Shown: positions 54,687-62,629, numbered from the stretch's first letter. The stretch: DNA of 64,000 bases from Rhodoluna sp. (GCA_024641985.1 JAHEBZ010000004.1:1-64000), one strand, 5' to 3'. Notes: generated by a model not told the origin, from the letters alone. Numbers and translations are program-made.

Positions 54687-54712
54687 CTTAGATTTCTAAG
54701 TAGATATCTAAG
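54687..54712. promoter_or_regulatory. Operator of the toxin-antitoxin operon
   Basis: Three CTTAG/CTAAG half-sites: CTTAGATTTCTAAG at 54687-54700 and a further ATCTAAG at 54706-54712 that pairs with the first CTTAGAT. They lie 14 bases before the antitoxin ATG and are the expected site of Phd/YefM autorepression. Confidence 0.6.
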
Positions 54713-54725
54713 CAGAGGAGGTGAA

Positions 54726-55028
54726 ATGAAAAACAAGAAAGTGTTTGGGCAAACCTTGTCTGTAACCGAACTAAGTCAAAACGCATCCGGCGCGATCAAG
54801 CGCGTGCAAACCGAAGATGAGCCGATCGTCATTATGAAAAACAACAAACCGGTCGCTGTCTTGATGGACATCAAGTTATTCGAATACCTTGATGGCATTG
54901 CAGAGGAAGTCGAATGGGAGAAGCATATCCTCGACAGGATTGCCAGTGATACGGGAGAGCGTTACTCGTTAAAAGAAGTTCTTGGCGAGCTGAGCGAGAA
55001 GAGGCGCAAAAAGGGGTCATCCAAGTGA
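54726..55028 (+). CDS. Phd/YefM-family antitoxin
   Basis: 100 residues starting at the ATG at 54726, which has an excellent AGGAGG five bases before. The Phd/YefM DNA-binding fold covers about 8-58 (LSVTELSQNASGAIKRVQ, then VIMKNNKPVAVLMDIKLFEYL), and a charged C-terminal tail would wrap the toxin. It overlaps the toxin by four bases. Palindromic half-sites precede it. The long poly-basic end (EKRRKKGSSK) is unusual. Confidence 0.87.
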   Translation: MKNKKVFGQTLSVTELSQNASGAIKRVQTEDEPIVIMKNNKPVAVLMDIKLFEYLDGIAEEVEWEKHILDRIASDTGERYSLKEVLGELSEKRRKKGSSK

Positions 55029-55366
55029 GCAACTGGCAGGTAGCTCTTACCGGGGCGGCAAAAATGGACCTTGACGCGCTCGACAATTCGGTTCAAAAGC
55101 CTGTCGCCAAGGCTTTGATGAAGCTCAGCGAAAGCCCAGACCGTCGAGGACACGCTCTGACCGGCAACCTTGCTGGCTATCGCGCGATGGTCGTGGGCAA
55201 GAAAAAAATCAGAATTGTTTATCGCCTTGAGCACGATCGCGTGTTGGTTTTAGTTATCGCAATTGGCCAACGCAGAAATAAAGAGGTTTACGAGGCGGCA
55301 GGCGAAAGGGCGAGCGAAGACGGGCCCGAACGGGCGATTCGCCCAGCCAGTAAACTTGAGGGGTGA
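55025..55366 (+). CDS. RelE/ParE-family toxin
   Basis: 113 residues from GTG. The RelE fold is shown by LTGAAKMDLDALDNSVQKPV, LTGNLAGYRAMVVGKKKIRIVYRL and the final strand VLVLVIAIGQRRNKEVYEAA; the R..Y pattern fits ribosome-dependent mRNA interferases. Relatives usually end near VYEAA. Here about 19 further residues run on into the purD start, and its TGA overlaps the purD GTG by four bases. The tail probably derives from the former purD leader. Confidence 0.87.
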   Translation: MSNWQVALTGAAKMDLDALDNSVQKPVAKALMKLSESPDRRGHALTGNLAGYRAMVVGKKKIRIVYRLEHDRVLVLVIAIGQRRNKEVYEAAGERASEDGPERAIRPASKLEG

Positions 55367-56628
55367 AGATTCTAGTTTTGGGCGCGGGCGCCCGCGAGCA
55401 CGCAATTGTTAAGGCCTTGATTCGCACTGGCACCGCCAAAGGCGATTTGATCGTGGCCCCTGGCAACGCGGGCATTGCCGGCGATGCCCACTGCGAGCCG
55501 CAACTCAACCCAAACGACCCACTAGAGGTAACCAAGTTTGCCCTTGAGCACGGCATCGAACTGGCCATCATTGGCCCAGAGGCCCCACTTGTTGCCGGAG
55601 TTAGCGATGCGCTGCGCGACCAGGGAATTGCGGTTTTTGGCCCTTCACAAAAAGCCGCCGCTCTCGAAGGTTCTAAGAGCTTTGCCAAAGAAGTTATGGC
55701 TGCAGCCGGCGTGCCAACCGGCATGGCCCGCGAGTGCTCGAACCTGGCCGAGGTTGAAGACGCCATGGATGAGTTTGGTGCCCCATATGTGATTAAGGCC
55801 GATGGCTTGGCTGCCGGCAAGGGCGTTATCGTTACCAGCGATCGCGCGGCCGCACTTGAGCACGCCGCCAAGTTCATTGAGATGGGCATTTTGGTCGAAG
55901 AATTCTTGGATGGCCAAGAGGTTTCGTTGTTCTTCTTGGCCGATGGCAAAAACGTGCTGCCGCTGACCCCCGCCCAAGATTTCAAGCGCGCTTATGACAA
56001 CGACGAAGGCCCAAACACCGGCGGCATGGGCGCATACAGCCCGCTGCCTTGGTTGCCCGAGGGCTTTATTGAGGAGGTTGAGCGCGAGGTGGCTTTGCCA
56101 ACGGTGCAAGAACTGGCCAAGCTTGGCGCACCATTTGTTGGCCTGCTTTACTGCGGCCTAATTCTTACTAAACGCGGCACCCGAGTTATTGAGTTCAATG
56201 CTCGCTTTGGCGACCCCGAAACCCAGGTGGTTTTGCGCCGCCTCATCACCCCGCTCAGCACACTTCTTTATAAGGCCGCAACCGGTCACCTCGAAACGGC
56301 TCCGCAGCCCGAATTTAGCAACGATGTTGCCATCACCGTGGTGCTTGCCAGCGAGGGCTACCCAGAAACCGCGGCACCGAATCGCCCAATTTATGGGTTG
56401 AGCGATGCCGAAGCAAAGGGTGTTGAGGTTTGCCATGCGGCAACCGCATTCAACGAAACCAAAGATGGCGAAGAGGTTTTGGTTGCCACCGGCGGCCGCG
56501 TGCTTTCGGTGGTTGCCACCGGCAAAAATTTTGCCCGCGCACGCGCGCATGCATACGAGGGTTTGAAACAAATTCACCTCGAGGGTTCGCACTATCGCAA
56601 CGACATCGCGGCAAAGGTGGCCAACTAA
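55363..56628 (+). CDS. purD: Phosphoribosylamine-glycine ligase
   Basis: Joins glycine to phosphoribosylamine (GAR synthesis). 421 residues with the GARS N-domain (LVLGAGAREHAI), ATP-grasp domains (VIKADGLAAGKGVIV, EFLDGQEVSLF, FNARFGDPETQ) and a C-domain. The start is GTG, lying inside the toxin stop (GTGA), so ribosomes leaving the toxin gene may restart here. The TAA overlaps the purC ATG by one base. Confidence 0.95.
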   Translation: MKILVLGAGAREHAIVKALIRTGTAKGDLIVAPGNAGIAGDAHCEPQLNPNDPLEVTKFALEHGIELAIIGPEAPLVAGVSDALRDQGIAVFGPSQKAAALEGSKSFAKEVMAAAGVPTGMARECSNLAEVEDAMDEFGAPYVIKADGLAAGKGVIVTSDRAAALEHAAKFIEMGILVEEFLDGQEVSLFFLADGKNVLPLTPAQDFKRAYDNDEGPNTGGMGAYSPLPWLPEGFIEEVEREVALPTVQELAKLGAPFVGLLYCGLILTKRGTRVIEFNARFGDPETQVVLRRLITPLSTLLYKAATGHLETAPQPEFSNDVAITVVLASEGYPETAAPNRPIYGLSDAEAKGVEVCHAATAFNETKDGEEVLVATGGRVLSVVATGKNFARARAHAYEGLKQIHLEGSHYRNDIAAKVAN

Positions 56629-57512
56629 TGGCGGGCACCGAGTCAACCGGCGGCGCAACCGCGATCAACGGCTGGAAGCACGTTTATAGCGGCAAGGTTC
56701 GCGACCTTTATGAAAGCGAAGACCCGGCACTCGACCACCTGATTTTGGTGGTTGCCAGCGATAGGGTTAGCGCCTTCGACACCGTGCTCGAACCGGCCAT
56801 CACCGGCAAGGGCAAGCACCTAACCGCCCTCACCAACTGGTGGTTCGATCGCCTTGGCGTGCCAAACCACCTAAGCCACGATGTTTCCGTGCCTGCCGAG
56901 GTTGCCGGGCGCGCAACCGTTGCCAAAAAGCTCGAGATGTTTCCGATTGAGTGTGTGGTTCGTGGCTATATTTCGGGATCAGGCTGGAAGGATTATCAGG
57001 CGACCGGCTCAATCTGTGGCGTTGAATTGCCAGCAGGTTTGACCTTTGGTGGCAAGCTGCCCGAACCGATTTTTACCCCGGCATATAAGGCCCCGCTTGG
57101 CGAGCACGACGAGAACATCGATTTTGCCAAGGTGATCGAGCTAATCGGCGAGGCTAACGCCATTGCGCTTCGCAACCTTTCGCTGAGCGTTTTTAAGAAG
57201 GCAAGCGGCCTGGCCGAGCACGCCGGATTGATTTTGGCTGACACCAAATTTGAGTTCGGAATCGACCCGGCCAACGGCCAGATCACGCTGGGCGATGAGG
57301 TTTTGACCCCCGACTCGAGCCGCTTTTGGAGCAAGGCTGCTTGGGATCGCGGCGAGCGCAAAGACAGTTTTGACAAGCAAATTGTGCGCAACTGGTTGGC
57401 CGAAAACTGGAACCAGGTGGGCCAGCCGCCCGCGTTGCCAGCCGAGATTGTTGCCCAAACCGCAGACAAATATGCCGAACTTGTTGACCGCCTAACCAGC
57501 GAAGTTGCTTAG
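56628..57512 (+). CDS. purC: SAICAR synthetase
   Basis: Adds aspartate to CAIR. 294 residues: YSGKVRDLYE at the N-terminus, VVASDRVSAFD, and the PurC signatures PIECVVRGYISGSGWKDYQ and LADTKFEFGID. The ATG at 56628 overlaps the purD stop. A TetR gene follows after 56 bases. Confidence 0.95.
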   Translation: MAGTESTGGATAINGWKHVYSGKVRDLYESEDPALDHLILVVASDRVSAFDTVLEPAITGKGKHLTALTNWWFDRLGVPNHLSHDVSVPAEVAGRATVAKKLEMFPIECVVRGYISGSGWKDYQATGSICGVELPAGLTFGGKLPEPIFTPAYKAPLGEHDENIDFAKVIELIGEANAIALRNLSLSVFKKASGLAEHAGLILADTKFEFGIDPANGQITLGDEVLTPDSSRFWSKAAWDRGERKDSFDKQIVRNWLAENWNQVGQPPALPAEIVAQTADKYAELVDRLTSEVA

Positions 57513-57546
57513 ACAGCAACCCTGAAGTTAAACGGAATAACCAAGA

Positions 57547-57565
57547 CAACTAGATAGTTGCAACT
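57547..57565. promoter_or_regulatory. Overlapping palindromes before a TetR gene
   Basis: CAACTA-GA-TAGTTG at 57547-57560 and AGTTGCAACT at 57556-57565 are both perfect palindromes sharing five bases, three bases before the TetR GTG. They are the probable autoregulatory operator. Confidence 0.6.
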
Positions 57566-57568
57566 GCT

Positions 57569-58162
57569 GTGACCCCAGCCCTGAAAACCAACGACGAGCG
57601 CCAAGAGCAAATTCTTGCTGCTGCCTCGCGTTTGATTGCAACCCATGGGGTTGACGCTGTGACCATGGCTCAGTTGGCGACCGAAACCGGCCTCAGCCGC
57701 CCGGCGATTTATCAATACTTTGCTTCAAAAGACCACGTTCTTGCCGAGCTGGTCATCAATGAAATGGCCGATCTAAGCAACGCAATCGAGCGGCACATCG
57801 AGGGCCTTGCCGACCCCCTCGAGCGCGTGCGCATTTGGGTGCACTATTCACTGGCTCACTTGGCTAGCGCCGAGCACAGGGTAATTCGTGAAATTTCGAT
57901 TCAAACCCTGCCCGAAGATTCGCGCGGAATGATTAATGCGATGCATGGGCACTTTATGGTGGCTTTGCTTAGCCCACTTCGCGAACTTGGCGTTAAAGAT
58001 GTAACGGCCACCGCCCACCTGATTTTTGCATCGGTGGCAGCAGCAGCCAAGCGAATCGACGAAGGCAGCGAGTTCGTTAGAGAGGCCGCTGCCCTCGAGC
58101 AATTCACGGTTGCGGGGTTAGCCGCGAGTGCCGGCGCAAGCGCCAACAACTTTGCTTTTTAG
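57569..58162 (+). CDS. TetR-family transcriptional regulator
   Basis: 197 residues, GTG start. The HTH lies at about 12-58 (RLIATHGVDAVTMAQLATETGLSRPAIYQYFASK), and the C-terminal domain is of unknown ligand. It overlaps the 3' end of the convergent secreted-protein gene by four bases. It may control itself through the palindromes just upstream. Its target genes are not obvious. Confidence 0.88.
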   Translation: MTPALKTNDERQEQILAAASRLIATHGVDAVTMAQLATETGLSRPAIYQYFASKDHVLAELVINEMADLSNAIERHIEGLADPLERVRIWVHYSLAHLASAEHRVIREISIQTLPEDSRGMINAMHGHFMVALLSPLRELGVKDVTATAHLIFASVAAAAKRIDEGSEFVREAAALEQFTVAGLAASAGASANNFAF

Positions 58163-58860
58163 CCAAGCTTTAACACGTTGTTTGCAACCGCACGGCCACG
58201 AAGCAGCACCGAAACCTTAACCGATGCGCCCTTTGGCGCTGGCACGCTAAACACATACTTGTCGGTTGCGATTGCGCGAACCAACTTGCGAGCGCCAACC
58301 ACAAAGGTGAGTTTGGTGCCGGCATAATTTGCCACGGTCACCTGAATTTTTCCGTCAACCAACTCGATGCTTGCGGCTGGCTTTGGTGCACCAAAAGTTA
58401 CCGGAATGAATCGGTCAAGCGAGAAATCGGTTGTGCCACCGAGGTGATCGCGGCGAACGTGAATGCCGCAGGCAAGCTGGGTGCAGTCGATTTTGGTTTC
58501 ACCCGACACAAAGTTGGCCGGCAAAGAAAGCGCAACCGGGCCAGCCAAAAGTTTTGCACCCTGGCGAAGGGCATTTTGGTCGGTGGTTACCCAAACGGTT
58601 TCGGCCATGCCAACACAGTTGATTGGGCGCGCCTTGGCAACCTGAGCCAAAGTGCCCGCGCACAAACGCAAATAAACGCCCTGGCCGGTTGGCAAACCTT
58701 CGATGGTTATGTTTGCTGTGTCGCCGGCGATGTTTAGGTTTTGCGATTTATCGGCTGTCACCTTGAAGTCGGCGGCCTGGGCTGGGCCGGCAACAGCTGC
58801 CAATAAGGCTGTTAGCACTGCTGTGGCAATTGCGCCAACGCGCATGGTTGAGGTTCTCAT
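58159..58860 (-). CDS. Secreted protein with neocarzinostatin-like beta-sandwich
   Basis: 233 residues. A signal peptide (about 1-29, ending GPAQA-AD) precedes a domain with the pattern of the neocarzinostatin family: INIAGDTANITIEG-like strands, GVYLRLCAG, a second Cys in PINCVG, and a Cys pair in DCTQLACGIHVRRDH. The last 65 residues form a separate Lys-rich strand region. AGGAG precedes the ATG. It may bind a small molecule or serve at the cell surface; function unknown. The next gene upstream encodes a related protein. Confidence 0.65.
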   Translation of the reverse strand: MRTSTMRVGAIATAVLTALLAAVAGPAQAADFKVTADKSQNLNIAGDTANITIEGLPTGQGVYLRLCAGTLAQVAKARPINCVGMAETVWVTTDQNALRQGAKLLAGPVALSLPANFVSGETKIDCTQLACGIHVRRDHLGGTTDFSLDRFIPVTFGAPKPAASIELVDGKIQVTVANYAGTKLTFVVGARKLVRAIATDKYVFSVPAPKGASVKVSVLLRGRAVANNVLKLG

Positions 58861-58902
58861 TACTCTCCTTGATATGGTGGGGCGGGTCGGCTTGTGGCCG
58901 GC

Positions 58903-59394
58903 CTATTTGAACGTGATGGGGATAATCACGTCGGCTTTGCGGTTAGCCGCATTGGTGTGATCGGCTCGGGTCAAAATGGCACAGCGCACCAGCTTGCAGT
59001 CGGCTTCGTCGATCATTTGCCGCATCGGCAACGTGACTTTGAAAGTGCCACCCCTGCCAAACGGGGTGACGAACAATTTGCCATAAAAAGGTGGGTTTGA
59101 CGAAACCCATACCGCTTGGTTATCGTGACCGGTGACATCATATGGGCCGCAGATTTCGGGTTTTTTGCCCTTTGGCGGAACCACGCAAACCGCCACATAA
59201 ATGCCGGTTTTTAAGTTGTAGCCCTTGCCGGTAACGGTTATTTGCTGGCCTTCGACTAGACCCTTTGCTGTCGATACGGTTAGTGTTTGCCCAGCCGGGC
59301 CTTTGGCGCTAACGCTTGGGGCACCAGTGGCCAATAATGTTGCCAACAGAATCGCAGTGGTTTTGATCACGTTGACAAAGTTAACTGAAGGCAA
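58903..59394 (-). CDS. Secreted neocarzinostatin-like protein
   Basis: 163 residues: signal peptide (about 1-30, ending SVSA-KG), then the family pattern GLVEGQQITVTGKGYN, GIYVAVC with a second Cys in PEICGPY, and DCKLVRCAILTRADHTN before the final strand IIPITF. The four Cys could make the two disulfides of neocarzinostatin apoproteins. The start is uncertain: TTG at 59394, or GTG eight codons later, neither with a good RBS. It is probably co-expressed with the downstream paralogue. Confidence 0.65.
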   Translation of the reverse strand: MPSVNFVNVIKTTAILLATLLATGAPSVSAKGPAGQTLTVSTAKGLVEGQQITVTGKGYNLKTGIYVAVCVVPPKGKKPEICGPYDVTGHDNQAVWVSSNPPFYGKLFVTPFGRGGTFKVTLPMRQMIDEADCKLVRCAILTRADHTNAANRKADVIIPITFK

Positions 59395-59445
59395 ATATTG
59401 AAACCTGACACATTGTCAGCGTGAGCGTTCTGGCAAGATTGAGGG

Positions 59446-59853
59446 ATGTCTAAAAAAGCCTCAGTTCTATTTGTTTGTGTTCACAACGCAGGTCGGTCGC
59501 AGATGGCCGCCGGTTATTTGCAGGCACTTGCCGGCGACCGCATTGAGGTTCGCTCAGCTGGCACCGCCCCGCGCGACAGCGTGAACCCATCGGCTGTTGC
59601 CGCCATGCTCGAAGAGGGCATCGACATCAGCGCGAACACCCCAAAGGTGCTAACCGACGAAGCCGTTAAAGACTCTGACTATGTGATCACTATGGGTTGC
59701 GGCGACACCTGCCCATACTTTGCCGGCAAAACCTACCTTGATTGGGTGCTCGACGACCCAGCAGGGCAGGGTGTTGAGGCGGTTCGCCCAATTCGCGACA
59801 AAATTCGCGCACACATCGAAGAGCTGATCGCCGAAATCGATCAAAAGTTCTAA
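59446..59853 (+). CDS. arsC: Arsenate reductase, low-molecular-weight phosphatase type
   Basis: 135 residues with the P-loop VCVHNAGRS at 10-18 and the acid loop in YLDWVLDDPAG. The signature and the tail GQGVEAVRPIRDKIRAHIEEL are those of the actinobacterial mycothiol/mycoredoxin-dependent ArsC. No arsR or arsB/acr3 neighbours are present, so a tyrosine-phosphatase role remains possible. Confidence 0.82.
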   Translation: MSKKASVLFVCVHNAGRSQMAAGYLQALAGDRIEVRSAGTAPRDSVNPSAVAAMLEEGIDISANTPKVLTDEAVKDSDYVITMGCGDTCPYFAGKTYLDWVLDDPAGQGVEAVRPIRDKIRAHIEELIAEIDQKF

Positions 59854-59969
59854 CAGCGATTTAACACCAACTGGTCAGGCAGTTTTGCGGCTTTTCTCGC
59901 AACCCTCTCAAGTTGAGTTGTGAGGCTTCTTTCAACGGGCAAATAGTTCGTTAGACAAGGAGCAACAAA

Positions 59970-60395
59970 ATGAAAAAGAATATTCTTGGAGCCGCCGGGC
60001 TGCTAACCGCTGGCCTGCTTGCCGGCGGCGCAATGTCGATCGGAGCTGCAAACGCAGCCGACACCACCGCTGCTGTTTCGGTTGCCGCAAGCACCGATTC
60101 AACCACCACTGCCCCAAGCGATTTGGGCACCCCACCTGCTGGCGCACCCGACATTTTTAGCCCAACCTCGGTTCGCCCAGACGAAAAGAACGTGACTGGC
60201 ACCGACAAGACCAAGCTTGAAACAGCGGCCTTGGCCGAGGTGCCAGCAGCCACCGTGATTCGTGCCGAAACCGACGCCGATGGTGGCGCAACCTATGAGG
60301 TGCACCTGAAGCGTGCCGACGGCACCGTTGTGACGGTTGAATTTGATGCCAACTTTAAGGTGACTGGCACACACGAAGGTTTTGCAAAGCACTAA
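59970..60395 (+). CDS. Secreted PepSY-like protein
   Basis: 141 residues: signal peptide (about 1-29, ending ANA-AD), a Thr/Ser/Ala/Pro-rich linker (about 30-75) and one PepSY-type repeat in which ALAEVPAATVIRAETDADGG and TYEVHLKRADGTVVTVEFD are the helix-strand parts. Such proteins sit at the cell surface, often near metal or two-component genes. AAGGAG precedes the start. It converges on the multicopper oxidase and may belong to the same metal theme. Confidence 0.75.
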   Translation: MKKNILGAAGLLTAGLLAGGAMSIGAANAADTTAAVSVAASTDSTTTAPSDLGTPPAGAPDIFSPTSVRPDEKNVTGTDKTKLETAALAEVPAATVIRAETDADGGATYEVHLKRADGTVVTVEFDANFKVTGTHEGFAKH

Positions 60396-60418
60396 TTAGC
60401 TAAGCAACCCGCAAAGAG

Positions 60419-60447
60419 GTAGGGCTCGATTGACAATCGGGCCCTAC
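60419..60447. terminator. Bidirectional terminator between PepSY and multicopper oxidase genes
   Basis: GTAGGGC-T-CGATT pairs with AATCG-G-GCCCTAC around a three-base loop (12 Watson-Crick pairs and one T-G pair). TTT follows on the plus side and an A-rich run lies before it, so it can end both convergent transcripts. Confidence 0.75.
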
Positions 60448-60470
60448 TTTGCCATTTGCTTTTGTGCCAG

Positions 60471-61961
60471 CTACAAAACCTGTATTTGACCCATCATGCC
60501 AAGATCTTCGTGATCCAAAATGTGGCAGTGATACATGGTTTTGCCAGTGATTCGTTCAAACGCAATGCGCACAACCACCTCACCCAGATACGGCACATTC
60601 ACAACGTCTCGCCAACGAACATCGTTCACTGCAACACCGTTTATGCTCACAATTTGCATAGGCCATACGTGCAAATGAAACGGGTGGTTCATGCCGCTGG
60701 TGTTTGTCAGGGTCCACTCTTCGATGGTGTTCAGCGAGGCCCGAGTGTTCACCTTGTTCATGTCAAACGATTCGCCGTTGATGGTGAACATGCCTTGCAT
60801 TCCGCCGCCCATGTTGTGGTTCATTGACCCCATGCCTGGCATTGCCAGCACAAATTTGCGCTTCACATCGGCTTTTTTATCGCGGATGTCTCGAGTGGGT
60901 TGAAGAATCACACTTTGCGATGGGGCCGGATATGGTTCAGCGGCAATGACATTGAGATTAGCTAAAACCTGCCCCTTCACCGGGCTCGCCATCATGTCGG
61001 GGTGCGCCACCGAATCGAACAAAATTGACCCAGATGATTCACCCACTAGAGCCAGCATTTGGGCGCGATTGCCAGGGGCTAAAACCAATTCGTCGATCTC
61101 GGTTTGGGCTAATCCAAAACCCGAGTCCATCGCCTCGGCAGTTAGAGTCACACCACTCCAGTGCAGGTGCAAATATCGCGAGCTGCAGGCATTAACGATG
61201 TGCCAGCGTTCGGTGTTGTTTTTAGGCAAATCAAGTGTTGGTTGCACTTGGCCATTAACCAAAATTCGACTACCTTCGCGGCCCATCATCACCGACATCA
61301 TGCCCGGTTGCCACAAATTTCCGTTGTCATCAAAATCGATGTCTGAAATCACTAAAACCCTAGATTCCAAGCCATCTTGCGCCATGGTCGGCTCAATTAT
61401 CACCGTTCCATAAAGCCCTGCAAACAATTGATCGGCCGCGGCGCCGTGAAGGTGTGGGTGATACCAGTTGGTGCTCAGCGGGTGATCTGCGCCGATTTGA
61501 TATTCGTATCTAAAGGTTTCGCCGTTGCGAATTTCGAGCATTACGTTATCTGAATTGCCCTCTGGCGAAACGTGCAAGCCATGCATATGCAGATTGGTTG
61601 AGGCACCGAGTTTGTTCTGAAAATTGACCACAATTTTGTCACCCGGGTTAACAATCAGAGTTGGCCCAGGCACGCTGCCGTTGTAGGAGAGGGCCGAAAC
61701 TTGCACGCCATCAATTTCTACTATGGTTTGCGCTGCCACTAAATCGACTTCGAGCAAGCCTTTTTTGCTGCGCAACACCTCAGGTTGCCCGGTTTTGCCT
61801 GCTTGCTGTTGCGGGCCAACCAAGCCATTTTGATTTGCCAATGTTCCCAGCAAATAGCTTCCGCCGCCAAGCACGCCAAAGGCCGCAACGCCGCCGGCTA
61901 CCTTTAGCACCGTGCGACGGCTGGTCGATTTTGCTTGGGCAGGTTTCGGTATCTGATTCAT
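60471..61961 (-). CDS. Multicopper oxidase (CueO/SpoA-like)
   Basis: 496 residues. An N-terminal Tat-type signal (SRRTVLK, then a hydrophobic stretch) is followed by three cupredoxin domains. Copper-site motifs are HMHG, HPHLHG, HPFHLH and HCHILDHEDLGMM. A Met-rich loop (MPGMGSMNHNMGGGMQGM) resembles the cuprous-binding insert of CueO. It oxidises Cu(I) outside the membrane as part of copper defence. I use ATG at 61961 with AGGA eight bases before. It is downstream of csoR and the metallothionein-like peptide. Confidence 0.9.
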   Translation of the reverse strand: MNQIPKPAQAKSTSRRTVLKVAGGVAAFGVLGGGSYLLGTLANQNGLVGPQQQAGKTGQPEVLRSKKGLLEVDLVAAQTIVEIDGVQVSALSYNGSVPGPTLIVNPGDKIVVNFQNKLGASTNLHMHGLHVSPEGNSDNVMLEIRNGETFRYEYQIGADHPLSTNWYHPHLHGAAADQLFAGLYGTVIIEPTMAQDGLESRVLVISDIDFDDNGNLWQPGMMSVMMGREGSRILVNGQVQPTLDLPKNNTERWHIVNACSSRYLHLHWSGVTLTAEAMDSGFGLAQTEIDELVLAPGNRAQMLALVGESSGSILFDSVAHPDMMASPVKGQVLANLNVIAAEPYPAPSQSVILQPTRDIRDKKADVKRKFVLAMPGMGSMNHNMGGGMQGMFTINGESFDMNKVNTRASLNTIEEWTLTNTSGMNHPFHLHVWPMQIVSINGVAVNDVRWRDVVNVPYLGEVVVRIAFERITGKTMYHCHILDHEDLGMMGQIQVL

Positions 61962-62063
61962 TTGCAAATCCTAGAGTTTTTAAATGTGTAACTGCTGTGA
62001 GGTTGAACGGCAGGGCGCGGCCCTTTCGAACCGAGCCCTACCGAGGGTTTAAAGCAACGGCAA

Positions 62064-62159
62064 TTAGCAGTTGCAGCCCTTGCTCTCTGTCTTGCCGCTG
62101 CACTGGCAGTCGCCTCCGCAGTTGCAACCTTCAGCGGTCTCGATTAGGTTGATGTTCAT
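62064..62159 (-). CDS. 31-residue Cys-rich metallothionein-like peptide
   Basis: A very short gene with an excellent GGGAGG six bases before its ATG. The peptide begins MNINLIETAEG and has six cysteines in three C-x-C pairs: 12/14, 18/20 and 29/31, spaced by Gly, Asp, Ser and Lys, and ends on Cys31. It lacks aromatic residues and hydrophobic core, as expected of a metallothionein. It lies 38 bases after csoR and 102 bases before the multicopper oxidase. Likely role: cytoplasmic Cu(I) buffering. It resembles in plan, not in sequence, mycobacterial MymT. Confidence 0.8.
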   Translation of the reverse strand: MNINLIETAEGCNCGGDCQCSGKTESKGCNC

Positions 62160-62196
62160 TTTCGCCTCCCTTCCTAACTGGTTATTTTCGCGCCGG

Positions 62197-62484
62197 CTAT
62201 TTGCTGGCTCGAATATTCGAAATTTCAAAAACTTTCAACATCTCTTCGATGGCTTTTGCATTCTGCGCCTCGTCGGGCGATTGCATCATGTGCGTTACGT
62301 GCGTGCGAAGGTGGTTTTCAACTAGCAGCTTGTTTAGTGAGGCAAGCGATTTTTGAATGGCCAGCGATTGCGTAATTATGTCTACGCAATAATCTTCAGA
62401 CTCTATGGCTTTGTGCAAGCCACGCACCTGCCCTTCGATGATCTTTGACCGATGCAGTGCACGTTTTTTCAAATCCTTCAGCAT
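62197..62484 (-). CDS. csoR: CsoR-family copper-sensing repressor
   Basis: 95 residues, all-helical DUF156 fold (RSKIIEGQVRGLHKAIE, YCVDIITQ, LLVENHLRTHV). Ligands in the W-X-Y position set are Cys33, His58 and His62; the usual third ligand is Cys, so the site is C-H-H. It binds its own promoter, whose operator matches the CsoR consensus. Predicted transcription begins at the ATG itself. It heads the copper operon. Confidence 0.88.
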   Translation of the reverse strand: MLKDLKKRALHRSKIIEGQVRGLHKAIESEDYCVDIITQSLAIQKSLASLNKLLVENHLRTHVTHMMQSPDEAQNAKAIEEMLKVFEISNIRASK

Positions 62485-62490
62485 GCCTTA

Positions 62491-62518
62491 ATAATACCCC
62501 CATGGGGTATTAAGTCAA
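62491..62518 (-). promoter_or_regulatory. Copper promoter with CsoR box in its spacer
   Basis: On the minus strand TTGACT (62518-62513) and TATTAT (62496-62491) stand 16 bases apart. The palindrome TAATACCCC-3-GGGGTATTA (62492-62512) fills the spacer and the -10, matching the known TACCCC/GGGGTA CsoR site. The csoR ATG begins seven bases past the -10, at the expected +1, so the mRNA should be leaderless. Confidence 0.85.
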
Positions 62519-62629
62519 GAGGTTCGTGAGCGTCTTAACGGGCAAACCGAAACTGGGCTAAAATAGAAGGGTTCGCCGACGTCGCCGTGCGCAAAACCTG
62601 CAACCAACCACACAAGTTTGGAGCCATTC

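Noticed and set aside
55330-55345. GGGCG-ATT-CGCCC hairpin near the end of the toxin gene
   Set aside because: Five pairs within coding sequence and no T-run; not enough for a terminator.
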